From: Planctomycetota bacterium
GTDB lineage: Bacteria > Planctomycetota > JAJSAM01 > JAJVHW01
NCBI GenBank assembly: GCA_024277065.1
Contig: JAJRVY010000313.1
Span: 1-43,764, forward strand
Reading direction: 5' to 3'
DNA length: 43,764 nt
Shown here: piece by piece, positions 19,760 to 28,693 of the stretch
Layout: each line of letters opens with the position of its first letter
Numbering within the stretch: position 1 is the stretch's first letter
Notes under the pieces: generated by a model
What the model was told of the DNA's origin: nothing
The model's database searches: none
Seen by the model: the letters and a program-made list of their open reading frames with translations, nothing else
Position numbers and translations under genes: made by a program

Positions 19760-19775
19760 GGCAACCGCCGTGCCG
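19760..19775 (-). promoter_or_regulatory. Sigma-54 promoter B (PEGA kinase)
   Basis: Minus-strand CGGCACGGCGGTTGCC matches GGCACG-N4-TTGC exactly. Predicted start is near 19749, about 30 bases before the ATG at 19719. Confidence 0.7.
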
Positions 19776-19857
19776 ATGGGCGCCGGACTGGTCGGCCCGG
19801 TCGAGGCACGGCAAGACGTCTCGCGAACGGACTTTCCACGATGGCGGCGCTTCATTC

Positions 19858-19873
19858 CGTTCATTATCCCACA
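19858..19873 (-). promoter_or_regulatory. Activator site B2 (degenerate palindrome)
   Basis: Minus-strand TGTGGGATAATGAACG, centre 19865.5. It is 21 bp from the perfect site B1, the same spacing as pair A, and 98 bp upstream of promoter B. Confidence 0.5.
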
Positions 19874-19878
19874 GCGAG

Positions 19879-19894
19879 TGTCGGATATCCGACA
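19879..19894 (-). promoter_or_regulatory. Activator site B1 (perfect 16-bp palindrome)
   Basis: TGTCGGATATCCGACA is perfectly self-complementary and is the best member of the eight-site family. Its centre (19886.5) lies 119 bp upstream of promoter B. Confidence 0.75.
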
Positions 19895-19943
19895 TCATCA
19901 TCGCCGCGTCGAGCGCGTCGGCGTCGCTCGTTCGCCGGTGCGA

Positions 19944-20147
19944 TCAGCGGCCGTCGAGGTTGTGCGTCGCCCGCTGCCAGATGCCTTGGACGTTCGTTCC
20001 GGTGTCGATCCGGAACTCGTCGGCGGAAGGGCGATCGTACGTCACGTACCCGCTCGTGCTTCCCGCCGGTTCGCTCGCGCAGGACGCGGCCACGATCGAC
20101 GCCACGGCGAGCACGGAGACCGTGATGAGCCTGTTGGAATTCCGCAT
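19944..20147 (-). CDS. Small lipoprotein (67 residues)
   Basis: ATG 20147 is preceded by GAGGAGG. The product starts MRNSNRLITVSVLAVASIVA and has a lipobox ending AASCASE, so the mature part is only about 45 residues: Gly/Ser linker, then YVTYDRPSADEFRIDTGTNV and QGIWQRATHNLDGR. No Cys apart from the lipidated one, and no family recognised. It is divergent from the NtrC-type regulator gene. A sigma-54-like box lies 73 bp upstream. The next minus-strand gene is the PEGA kinase. It may be a small envelope stress or metal-sensing accessory, which is speculation. Confidence 0.7.
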   Translation of the reverse strand: MRNSNRLITVSVLAVASIVAASCASEPAGSTSGYVTYDRPSADEFRIDTGTNVQGIWQRATHNLDGR

Positions 20148-20219
20148 TCGAGCCTCCTCGTCGTAGGTTGAGTCCGCGGCATGTGCCCGCGTGTCCGTGG
20201 CAGGCGGGCGTCCGAGTCG

Positions 20220-20235
20220 CGCAAGGGGCATGCCT
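20220..20235 (-). promoter_or_regulatory. Sigma-54-like promoter for the small lipoprotein
   Basis: Minus-strand AGGCATGCCCCTTGCG keeps GG, CA, G and TTGC at consensus positions. It would start transcripts near 20209, about 60 bases before the ATG at 20147. No clear copy of the palindrome is visible upstream, so its link with the regulon is weaker. Confidence 0.4.
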
Positions 20236-20356
20236 TTCGTGTGCGCGTCGGATCGGCGTGGGCGCCGCGACCCCGCGGCCTCTGCGCGGCGGCGAGGCGC
20301 CGCGGCGTGTCGTTTGCGTCGCGAGCCCGACTGACGAATCACCCCGGAGGGAGCAA

Positions 20357-21768
<1,412 letters not shown>

Positions 21769-21772
<4 letters not shown>

Positions 21773-22890
21773 CGATGACGGATGCGGCGCCGGAGAGCGC
21801 GGCGCAGGCTGCCCGAGCGCGGTCCGGCGGCGGGGGCGCGCGGCACCACCACATCACCGTCGCGGTGCTCCTCGCGGTGCTGACGGCGTTCCACTTCGCG
21901 ACGAGCGTGCATGCCGTCGCCATCCACGACCTGCTGTTCAAGGCGACGTTCCTGCCGCTCATCCTGGCCGGGCTGTGGTTCCGCCCGCGGATCGCGCTGC
22001 TCTGGAGCGCCTTGATCAGCGTCGTGTACCTGTGGCACGTGTTCGGCGATCTCTCGGGTCATGCGCACGACGTGCTCTGGCTCGGCGACATCGTGCTCTA
22101 CAACGTCGTGACGTTCGTGACGGCCGTGCTCACCGAGCGCCGCTCCTCCGCACTCGCGGAGTCTCGCCGCCACGCACGCAGGTTCGAGGAGCAGGCCCGC
22201 GCGCTGCTCCGCGCGGAGGAGACGCTGCGCCGCACCGAGCGGCTGCGCGCGATGGGCGAGTTGGCGGCCGGCATGGCACACGAGATCCGTAACCCGCTCG
22301 GCGGCATCCGCGGCGCCGCCGAGGTGCTGCGACGGCACGATGCTCCGCAGAACGTGGCGGACGAGTTCTGGCCGTTGCTCGAGTCCGAGATCAAGCGACT
22401 CGACGAAGTCGTCGGCAACTTCCTGCAGTTTGCGCGGCCACCGCGCCCCGAGGTCTCGGCCGTGGGCGTACGCGATCTCGTCGCTGCCGTGTTCCTGTTG
22501 CTGCGACCGGAGACGACGCGTCGCAGCATCGAGTGCGTCAACGACATCGGGGCCGACGTCCTCGTGCGCGCCGACGAGGCACTGCTGCGCCAAGTGCTGC
22601 TCAACCTGTGCCTGAACGCCGTCCAGGTGCAGACGTCCGGCGGCCACCTGCGCGTCACCGCGCATCGCGACAGGAAAGAGCTGCGAATCGATGTCGAGGA
22701 CGGCGGTCCGGGCGTGCCCTCGCATCTGCGCGAGACCTTGTTCGACGCGTACGTGACGGGCCGCGCCGAGGGCACGGGGCTGGGGCTCGCCATCGCCGTG
22801 CGCCTCGTCGGCTCGATGAACGGCAGCCTCGAACTCGTGCGCACCGGTGACCGCGGTTCGACCTTCCGCGTCTCGTTGCCGAAGGTGTAG
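21769..22890 (+). CDS. Four-helix membrane sensor histidine kinase with His-bearing short loops
   Basis: 373 residues from GTG 21769, which overlaps the regulator stop (GTGA) and has GGAG 10 bases upstream; ATG 21775 is the alternative. Residues about 27-125 hold four hydrophobic helices (ITVAVLLAVLTAFHF, LLFKATFLPLILAGLWF, LLWSALISVVYLWHVF, IVLYNVVTFVTAVL) joined by very short loops, with no sizeable periplasmic domain. The loops carry His (VHAVAIHD, LSGHAHDVLW). HisKA: MGELAAGMAHEIRNPLGGIR with His171. HATPase: N box LNLCLNAVQ, G1 DGGPGVP, G2 GTGLGLAIAVRL. It should phosphorylate the adjacent NtrC-type regulator. The ligand is unknown; the surrounding genes and loop histidines suggest metal or membrane state. 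Confidence 0.92.
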
Positions 22891-22921
22891 AAGAGAGAGG
22901 TTGGCCGTGATGGGCCGACGC

Positions 22922-22937
22922 TGTGGCATAACGGGCA
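22922..22937 (+). promoter_or_regulatory. Activator site C1
   Basis: TGTGGCATAACGGGCA, centre 22929.5. It is a degenerate member of the palindrome family, 30 bp from site C2 and 89 bp upstream of sigma-54 box C. Confidence 0.5.
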
Positions 22938-22951
22938 GATCCGCTTCGGCA

Positions 22952-22967
22952 TGTGGGATATCGGACA
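22952..22967 (+). promoter_or_regulatory. Activator site C2
   Basis: TGTGGGATATCGGACA, centre 22959.5; one half-site is nearly perfect. It lies 59 bp upstream of sigma-54 box C, nearer than in the other three promoters. Confidence 0.65.
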
Positions 22968-23010
22968 GCTTCGAGCGCTCACGCAGCCTCGACCGGCCTC
23001 AGGTCGCGGA

Positions 23011-23026
23011 TGGCACGCTCGATGCG
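23011..23026 (+). promoter_or_regulatory. Sigma-54 promoter C (TolC-TolC-TRASH-CusB-CusA operon)
   Basis: TGGCACGCTCGATGCG matches TGGCACG exactly in the -24 element and has ATGC for TTGC at -12, with correct spacing. Its expected start (near 23037) falls only about 2 bases before the ATG at 23039, so the transcript would be virtually leaderless and the AAGGAG at 23027-23032 would not be transcribed. Either the box is not used as drawn or a second promoter exists. Confidence 0.55.
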
Positions 23027-23038
23027 AAGGAGCCGCCA

Positions 23039-24502
23039 ATGGAATCGATCTCACTCCGCACGTGGATCGTCGTGATCTCGGGCGTGTTCGTTCTCGCGGG
23101 CTGCGCGAACGAGCAGGACGCGGTCCGCGAATCCGTTGCTCGACCGACGCCCGAGTCGCTCCCGGCGACCGCGCCCGCGGACGGTCCCGGCCCCGACGTG
23201 GCTGCCGCGCCGCCGCCGGACCTTGCCGCGGCACCGACACTCGCCACCCTGCTCCGCGTCGCGCTGGACCGCAGCCCGGTCATCATGGCCGCGCGGGCCC
23301 GGGCGCTCGCGGCGGCCGAGGGCGCGGCCGTCGAGAGCGCACTCCCCAACCCGCAACTGCTGGTGGGCTGGTACGAGACGCCGGTCGAGACGCGCGTCGG
23401 ATCGCAGGAGTGGTCCATCGGCATCCGCCAGTCGATCCCGTTCCCGACCAAGCTGAGCACCAAGGCGGACATCGAGAACAGCGAGGCGCAGCGCATGCGC
23501 ATCGCCTACGAGCGCGTCGCCCGCGACGTTCTCGTCGAGGTCGTGAAGACCGCCAACGAGATCGCCTACATCGACGAGGCGCGGGGCGTCACGGCGCAGA
23601 TCGAAGGGCTGCTCGAGCGCTACGCCACGGCGGCCGCCGCGGGCGAGACGAGTTCGCTCGTCTCTGAGCTCTTCCGCGCGGAGACCCAGCGCGCCCAGCT
23701 CCAGAACGACCGCGTGATCCTCTCCGAGTTGCGCGTCGTCGAGGCGCAGCGCATGCGCTCGCTCCTCAACCTCCCCGTGAACGTCGTCATCGGCACTCCG
23801 GACGTTGGCGAGGCACCGTCCATCCGATCATCCGTCGCGGAACTGCTGGACGTTGCCGAGCGCCACAACCAGGAACTGCGCGAGGCCGGCATCGCGCTCG
23901 AGACGGCACGCCTGCGGGCCTCGCTCGCCGAGCAGCGGCACGTGCCGGACATGTCGGTCGGCGTCACGAGCATCCGCACCGAGCGCCTGCCGTCGTCCCT
24001 CGGCATGAACCCCGACGGCAACGGCGACAACCCGCTCATCTTCAGCTTCGGCGTCACGCTGCCCATCTGGCTGCAGGGCGATGCCGCTGCGATTCGGCGT
24101 GCGCACGCGCTCGAACGCGCTGCGTCGCTCGAGCGCCTCGACGCGATCCAGAAGACGCGCGACAGCGTCGCGCGGGCTTGGTTCCAGGTCGGCAATGCGG
24201 CGCGTCTCAGCCAGTTGTACGCCCAGGTGCTCGTGCCGCGGGCGGCCGTCGCCGCGCGCACCGCCGAGGACCTCCTCGGGAGTGGCAAGGGCAACCTCGG
24301 CGGCGTGCTCGAGACCATCGCCGTCTTCCACAACTTCCGGCTGGCGGCGGCGCGCGCGCGGGCCGACCACGGTCGCGCCGTGGCGGATCTCGAGCGTGCG
24401 ATCGGGCAGCCGTTCACGGCGGACGGCGTCGCCGACGCAACGGACGTCGGAGGCGTCGATGTCGGCGCGCCACGCGGCGACGAGGCGGAGGACACCGAAT
24501 GA
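23039..24502 (+). CDS. TolC/CusC-type outer-membrane efflux lipoprotein 1
   Basis: 487 residues, starting ATG with AAGGAG 7 bases upstream. The signal peptide ends in a lipobox (VFVLAGCANE), so the mature protein is lipidated like CusC. The body is the duplicated outer-membrane-efflux-protein fold: LATLLRVALDRSPVIMAARA, LPNPQLLVGWYETP, then a second repeat with VAELLDVAERHNQELREAGI. Long coiled-coil helices surround AVEAQRMRSLLNLPV-type loops (here VVEAQRMRSLLNLPV). It probably forms the trimeric channel for CusB/CusA pump 2. It is the first gene behind promoter C and overlaps the next gene by ATGA. Confidence 0.88.
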   Translation: MESISLRTWIVVISGVFVLAGCANEQDAVRESVARPTPESLPATAPADGPGPDVAAAPPPDLAAAPTLATLLRVALDRSPVIMAARARALAAAEGAAVESALPNPQLLVGWYETPVETRVGSQEWSIGIRQSIPFPTKLSTKADIENSEAQRMRIAYERVARDVLVEVVKTANEIAYIDEARGVTAQIEGLLERYATAAAAGETSSLVSELFRAETQRAQLQNDRVILSELRVVEAQRMRSLLNLPVNVVIGTPDVGEAPSIRSSVAELLDVAERHNQELREAGIALETARLRASLAEQRHVPDMSVGVTSIRTERLPSSLGMNPDGNGDNPLIFSFGVTLPIWLQGDAAAIRRAHALERAASLERLDAIQKTRDSVARAWFQVGNAARLSQLYAQVLVPRAAVAARTAEDLLGSGKGNLGGVLETIAVFHNFRLAAARARADHGRAVADLERAIGQPFTADGVADATDVGGVDVGAPRGDEAEDTE

Positions 24503-26055
24503 GCTCCCGCGGCCCCCTTCTCCTGATCGCAGCCGGACTGCTGGTGGCCTGCTCGTCCCCGGCCGTCGATGACGCTTCGGATCTCGACTTCGCGCAGCGT
24601 CTCGTGGCGCGCGCGGACGCTGCGCCCTCGACGCTACCTGTGTCGAGCGCGGACGGCGGCGCGGCCATTCCGGACCCGCGCGCAGGCACGGACCCGGCCG
24701 CGGATTCGGCCGCGCAGACGGCGTACGAACCGCTGCCGGCGTGGACGCGCGCCGACGAGTGGCGCGGGCTGATCGACCTCGCTCCGGAGCGCACGCAGGC
24801 GCTCGAAACGGCCGCGGCCGGAGACGACGCGCTCGCGGAGCTTCTCGCCACGCCGCTGCAGATCGACGACTTCGCGGCTCTCGCGGTGCTGCGTTCCCCC
24901 GCGGTGCGCACGGCCCGGTCGCGCTACGAGGCGGCGCGCACCGCGTACGCGCAGTCCCGTGACCTCGGCGATCTGGTGGGCCTGTTCCACTCCTTCACAC
25001 GCGACATGAACACGCGCGTCGGCCCCGAGCGCAGTCGCACTGGGACCGGCAGCATCGCCCCGGCGCCCAACGTCAACGGCATCTCCGCCGACATCGCGCG
25101 GCGCACGGCCGACATGGCGTTCGAGTCGCTGCGCGCCGCCGTGCGCGACGTCGTGGCGCGGGCGTGGACTACGCACGCTGCGGCGGCGCGGCTCGACGAG
25201 GCACGCCGCATCGTCCGCGAGGAGGTCGAGCTCGACGCCGTGCTGCTCGACGTCCTGCGCTCGCGGCTCGAGGCCGGCACCGGCAGCCAGGCCGGGTTCC
25301 TGGCGTTAGAATCCCGTCTGCAGAAACTGAAGACGGAACTCTCCATCCTCGACCTTCGCACGACGGTGGTGCGCGCCGAGTGGAACCAACTGCTGTCGAG
25401 GCCGGAGTCCGCGGCCGTCGCGATCGACGTCGCGCCGGACGTACCGTTCGAGGCGCCGGCGCGCGACGCCGAGCCCGTGGTCGTGGAACTCGCCGTGGCC
25501 GAGCGCCAGGAGTTGCGCGCCGCGCGCCTGGCCGCCGAACGCGCAGACCTCGGTGTGCGTCTTGCCGAGACGATGACCTTGCCGCGCATGGACGTCGGCT
25601 CTTCGCGCTTCGAGCGCGAGCGCGCCGGCGAGGCCGGAGTGCAGCGCGGAGCGGTGTTTCCGCTGCCCGGGGCGATGATCATGCCCCGCTGGGACTTCGG
25701 TGTCCGCGAGGCCCAGGTTCAGGAGATGCGCTCTCGCGCCGCATCGATGGGCGAAGCGCGCGACACTCTCCGGGATCGCGTGCGGACCGAGGCGCGCACC
25801 GCGCTCTTCGACGTGGACGCGGCGCAGCAGCGCGTCGCCGTCCACGAGCGAGATCTCGTGCCGCTCGCCCGGGACTCCCTGGAAGCCGCGCGCGGCGCGT
25901 ACGAGGGCAACCGCACGGGATACCTCGACCTGCTCGACGCCGTGCGGCGTCTGCTGGATGCCCGGCTCGGGCTGGCGGACGCGAGGCGCGACCTGGTGCG
26001 CTCCGACGCGAGTCTGCTGCGCGCGGTGTGCGCGACGATCTCGGAAAGGAGATGA
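24499..26055 (+). CDS. TolC-type outer-membrane efflux lipoprotein 2
   Basis: 518 residues, starting at the ATG overlapping the previous stop (ATGA). Signal peptide MSSRGPLLLIAAGLLVACSS with lipobox VACS. After a linker the TolC-like domain begins (LQIDDFAALAVLRSPAVRTA). ARSRYEAARTAYAQSRDLGD, VARAWTTHAAAARLDEARRI and GAYEGNRTGYLDLLDAVRRL are the usual helices and equatorial turns. It is clearly diverged from its neighbour, so this is not a recent duplication. Two channel-forming proteins in one operon may form different channels for the two pumps (pump 1 at 9-14 kb lacks its own) or a mixed channel; this is inference. The next gene starts 3 bases after the stop. Confidence 0.87.
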   Translation: MSSRGPLLLIAAGLLVACSSPAVDDASDLDFAQRLVARADAAPSTLPVSSADGGAAIPDPRAGTDPAADSAAQTAYEPLPAWTRADEWRGLIDLAPERTQALETAAAGDDALAELLATPLQIDDFAALAVLRSPAVRTARSRYEAARTAYAQSRDLGDLVGLFHSFTRDMNTRVGPERSRTGTGSIAPAPNVNGISADIARRTADMAFESLRAAVRDVVARAWTTHAAAARLDEARRIVREEVELDAVLLDVLRSRLEAGTGSQAGFLALESRLQKLKTELSILDLRTTVVRAEWNQLLSRPESAAVAIDVAPDVPFEAPARDAEPVVVELAVAERQELRAARLAAERADLGVRLAETMTLPRMDVGSSRFERERAGEAGVQRGAVFPLPGAMIMPRWDFGVREAQVQEMRSRAASMGEARDTLRDRVRTEARTALFDVDAAQQRVAVHERDLVPLARDSLEAARGAYEGNRTGYLDLLDAVRRLLDARLGLADARRDLVRSDASLLRAVCATISERR

Positions 26056-26057
26056 AC

Positions 26058-27053
26058 ATGAGCTTCACGACATCCTCGCTTGGTGCTGCGCTACGTCTTC
26101 ACCCGCGCGCGTTCGCCGTCTCGATCGTGGTCAGTGCCTTCTTCGTGCTCGCCGCTCGCTCGTCCTTCCTTTCGACCGGTGGCGAGATGGTCATGGCGCA
26201 GGACGCTCCCGCGGCGGCCGACCACGAAGGGCCGGGACACGACGGCCACAGCCACGACGGCGCGCCCGACGATGCGCCTGACGACGCGGCGCCGGCCGCG
26301 GCGGACGCCAGCGAGGGCGGCGGCGGCCAGAACGACGAGCACGCGGGCCACGACATGAGCGGCGACGGGATGGGCGGCGGCGCTCTGAAGGAGAGCGGCG
26401 CGGGTGATGCCGACGGCGCCGCAGGCGGGGCGCCGGACGCGGGTTTCGTTCCCGTCCTCCTGGATCTCGGCAACGCGTCGTGCCCCGTGATGAAGGGCGA
26501 CGTGGACGGCGAGGTCTTCACCGAATGGAACGGCCTGCGCGTCGGGCACTGCTGCCCGGGCTGCAAGGAGAGGTTCCTCAAGAACCCCGAGAGTCTGCTC
26601 GACGACGTCAGTCCCATGTGGCGTGACGTCGCCGCAGCGGCCGCGGCGATCGACCAGGCGGACGGTGAGGAGCGCGAGGCGTTGCTCGCGAAGGCGGCGC
26701 AGACGTGGACCGTCGTGCGCAAGCCGCTGGGCACGGCTCCCGCGGCGCAGCCGGGCGGCCTGCTGATCGACGTCGGTAACACGAACTGCCCCGTGATGGG
26801 CGGCGAGGTCGATGGCGAGCACTTCTCGGAGTGGAACGGGCTGCGCGTCGGGCATTGCTGCCCCGGCTGCGCAAAGCGCTTCCTGGCCGACCCCGAGGAT
26901 CTCCTCGACGAGGCTGCGCCGGACTGGCGCGAGGCCGCCGCTGCCGTCAGGAGCGTGAACGAGTCCGAGGGCGCAGCGCGTGCCGAGGCTCTCGCTACGC
27001 TGCGGAAGAAGTGGACGGTCGTCCGCGAGCCGGCGGCGGCGGACGTGAAGTGA
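26058..27053 (+). CDS. Periplasmic His/Asp-rich protein with two TRASH/YHS-like CPVM-HCCPGC domains
   Basis: 331 residues. The ATG at 26058 has AAGGAG at ideal distance; the in-frame ATG at 26052 is too close to it. A signal peptide or N-terminal anchor (FAVSIVVSAFFVLAARSSFL) is followed by a His/Asp/Met-rich stretch (DHEGPGHDGHSHDG, DEHAGHDMSGDGM) typical of copper-sequestering proteins. Two near-identical modules follow, about residues 134-185 and 235-286. Each has CPVM, about 20 residues, then GLRVGHCCPGCxxRF, i.e. four Cys and a His in TRASH/YHS-like spacing. Each is trailed by a helical segment ending TWTVVR(E/K)P. It likely binds Cu/Ag in the periplasm and hands it to CusB2, 71 bp downstream in the operon. 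Function inferred from metal motifs and context. Confidence 0.82.
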   Translation: MSFTTSSLGAALRLHPRAFAVSIVVSAFFVLAARSSFLSTGGEMVMAQDAPAAADHEGPGHDGHSHDGAPDDAPDDAAPAAADASEGGGGQNDEHAGHDMSGDGMGGGALKESGAGDADGAAGGAPDAGFVPVLLDLGNASCPVMKGDVDGEVFTEWNGLRVGHCCPGCKERFLKNPESLLDDVSPMWRDVAAAAAAIDQADGEEREALLAKAAQTWTVVRKPLGTAPAAQPGGLLIDVGNTNCPVMGGEVDGEHFSEWNGLRVGHCCPGCAKRFLADPEDLLDEAAPDWREAAAAVRSVNESEGAARAEALATLRKKWTVVREPAAADVK

Positions 27054-27124
27054 ACCTCCTCTGATCCAACAGGCGACGCCACCAGGCGTCCGGCGAGTCC
27101 ACAACCAACCCGGGACGATCAACG

Positions 27125-28675
27125 ATGACCCATGAACCTTCCGACACGGCGTCGCTCTCGACGAGCGAGAGCGCGGCGAACGACGGCGGACCGCGATCAC
27201 CGCGGACCGTGCTCATCGCGTGCGTCATGGGCGTCGTGCTCGGTGCGCTCGTCGCTGCGATCCTGCCCGCGTCCTGGGTGTTCGTCGAGGCCGAAGCGAT
27301 GCCCGGCGCCGACGCCGCCGGCGGCGAGTCCGTGGTCTACGCGTGCCCGATGTTCTGTGTCATCATGGACCACATGCCCGAGGGCGGCAAGTGCCCCGTG
27401 TGCGGCATGACGATGACGATCGTGTCCGGCGAGAGCACGCTCAACCGGCTCGAGCAGCGCATGATCGGTCTCGAGACGGACATCGTGCGCCGGCTGCCGC
27501 TCGTGCGCTCGCTGCGCGTCGTCGGCGAGGTGGACTACGACGAGACCAAACTGGCGCGCATCACGACGCGTGTCGGCGGTTGGCTCGAGACCGTGTGGGT
27601 CGACTCGACGTGGACCGAGGTCGTGAAGGGCGAGCCGCTCGCGTCCATCTACTCACCGGAACTCTACGCCGCGGAGCAGGAGTACCTCGTGGCCTGGAAC
27701 GCCAGCCGCGGCGTGGCAAGCGCGAACAAGACGCTGCGTACGTCGTCGCTGTTGCGCGCCGCGCGGCGGCGTCTGGAACTGCTCGAGGTCGGCGACGAGG
27801 AGATCGCCGCGCTCGAGAAGAGCGGTGTCCCGCGCGACTCCGTCGTGCTGCGCGCGCCGTTCGGCGGTGCCGTCGTTCAGCGACGCGCGCTCGAGGGCGC
27901 GTCGGTCGGCAAGGGCGCCTCGCTGTACACGGTGGCCGACCTCTCGCGCGTCTGGGTGCAGGCGCTCGTGTTCGAGTCGGACCTCTCGTGGGTTCGCGAG
28001 GGGCAGCGCGTGCGCCTCGAAGCGGAGGACGGCTCCGAGCCGATCATCGGCCGCGTCGCGTTCGTCGATCCGGCCGTCGATCGCCGCACGCGCACCGCGC
28101 GCGTGCGCATCGAGGTGGACAATTCCCGCGGCCCCGACGGGCAGCGCGCCCTGCGCATCGGGCAGCGCGTGGATACCTGGTTCGAGTCCGCCCTCGACGT
28201 CCGTGGGCGACTGCTCCCACCGTCCGCCGAGGACTCGGCGAAGAGGCCGCTGGCGGTGCCGCGGGCGGCCGTGCTGCGCACCGGCGAGCGCAACCTCATC
28301 TACGTTCTCTTCACCGAGGAGAACACCGACGAGGGACGCAAGCGCAACTACCAGCTCGACCCCGAGAACCTCCCCGAGAAACTCTGGTACGAGCCCGTAC
28401 AGATCCGCGTCGGCCCGCTGGCCCGCATCGCAGGCGACGGCCAACTGGCGGAGTACTACCCCGTGCTGAGCGTCGTGCCACCGCCTCCGGTCGTGGACCC
28501 CAAGACGGGTGAGAAGCGCGCCGTACTGTCATTGCGGCGGCTCGACGAGGGCGTCGTCGTCGTGAGCAAGGGCAATCTCCTGCTCGACTCGCAGGCACAG
28601 CTTGCCGGGAAGCCCTCCCTCCTCTTCCCCGAGGGCAACCGTGGCAAGTCGTCGGATCCCCACGCGGGTCACTAG
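27125..28675 (+). CDS. cusB: CusB-type periplasmic adaptor (pump 2)
   Basis: 516 residues from ATG 27125; no strong ribosome site is seen. Residues about 21-45 are the membrane anchor (TVLIACVMGVVLGALVAAIL). Residues about 65-100 are a heavy-metal-binding domain with CPMFCVIMDHMPEGGKCPVC and GMTM. The adaptor core has the lipoyl half GGWLETVWVDSTWTEVVKGE, LASIYSPELYAAEQEYLVAW, the barrel strand VADLSRVWVQALVFESDLSW, and RSLRVVGEVDYDETKLARIT. The C-terminal membrane-proximal domain (about 370-490) is longer than in E. coli CusB. It lies between the TRASH protein and CusA2. It should connect CusA2 to one of the two TolC-type lipoproteins. The short 18-bp gap to cusA2 indicates cotranscription. 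Confidence 0.92.
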   Translation: MTHEPSDTASLSTSESAANDGGPRSPRTVLIACVMGVVLGALVAAILPASWVFVEAEAMPGADAAGGESVVYACPMFCVIMDHMPEGGKCPVCGMTMTIVSGESTLNRLEQRMIGLETDIVRRLPLVRSLRVVGEVDYDETKLARITTRVGGWLETVWVDSTWTEVVKGEPLASIYSPELYAAEQEYLVAWNASRGVASANKTLRTSSLLRAARRRLELLEVGDEEIAALEKSGVPRDSVVLRAPFGGAVVQRRALEGASVGKGASLYTVADLSRVWVQALVFESDLSWVREGQRVRLEAEDGSEPIIGRVAFVDPAVDRRTRTARVRIEVDNSRGPDGQRALRIGQRVDTWFESALDVRGRLLPPSAEDSAKRPLAVPRAAVLRTGERNLIYVLFTEENTDEGRKRNYQLDPENLPEKLWYEPVQIRVGPLARIAGDGQLAEYYPVLSVVPPPPVVDPKTGEKRAVLSLRRLDEGVVVVSKGNLLLDSQAQLAGKPSLLFPEGNRGKSSDPHAGH

Positions 28676-28693
28676 GTTAGCCGGAGACCGACC

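Noticed and set aside
22919-22938. TGGCATAACGGGCAGA read as a -24/-12 promoter
   Set aside because: The GC element is two bases too close to GG; the sequence fits better as activator site C1.
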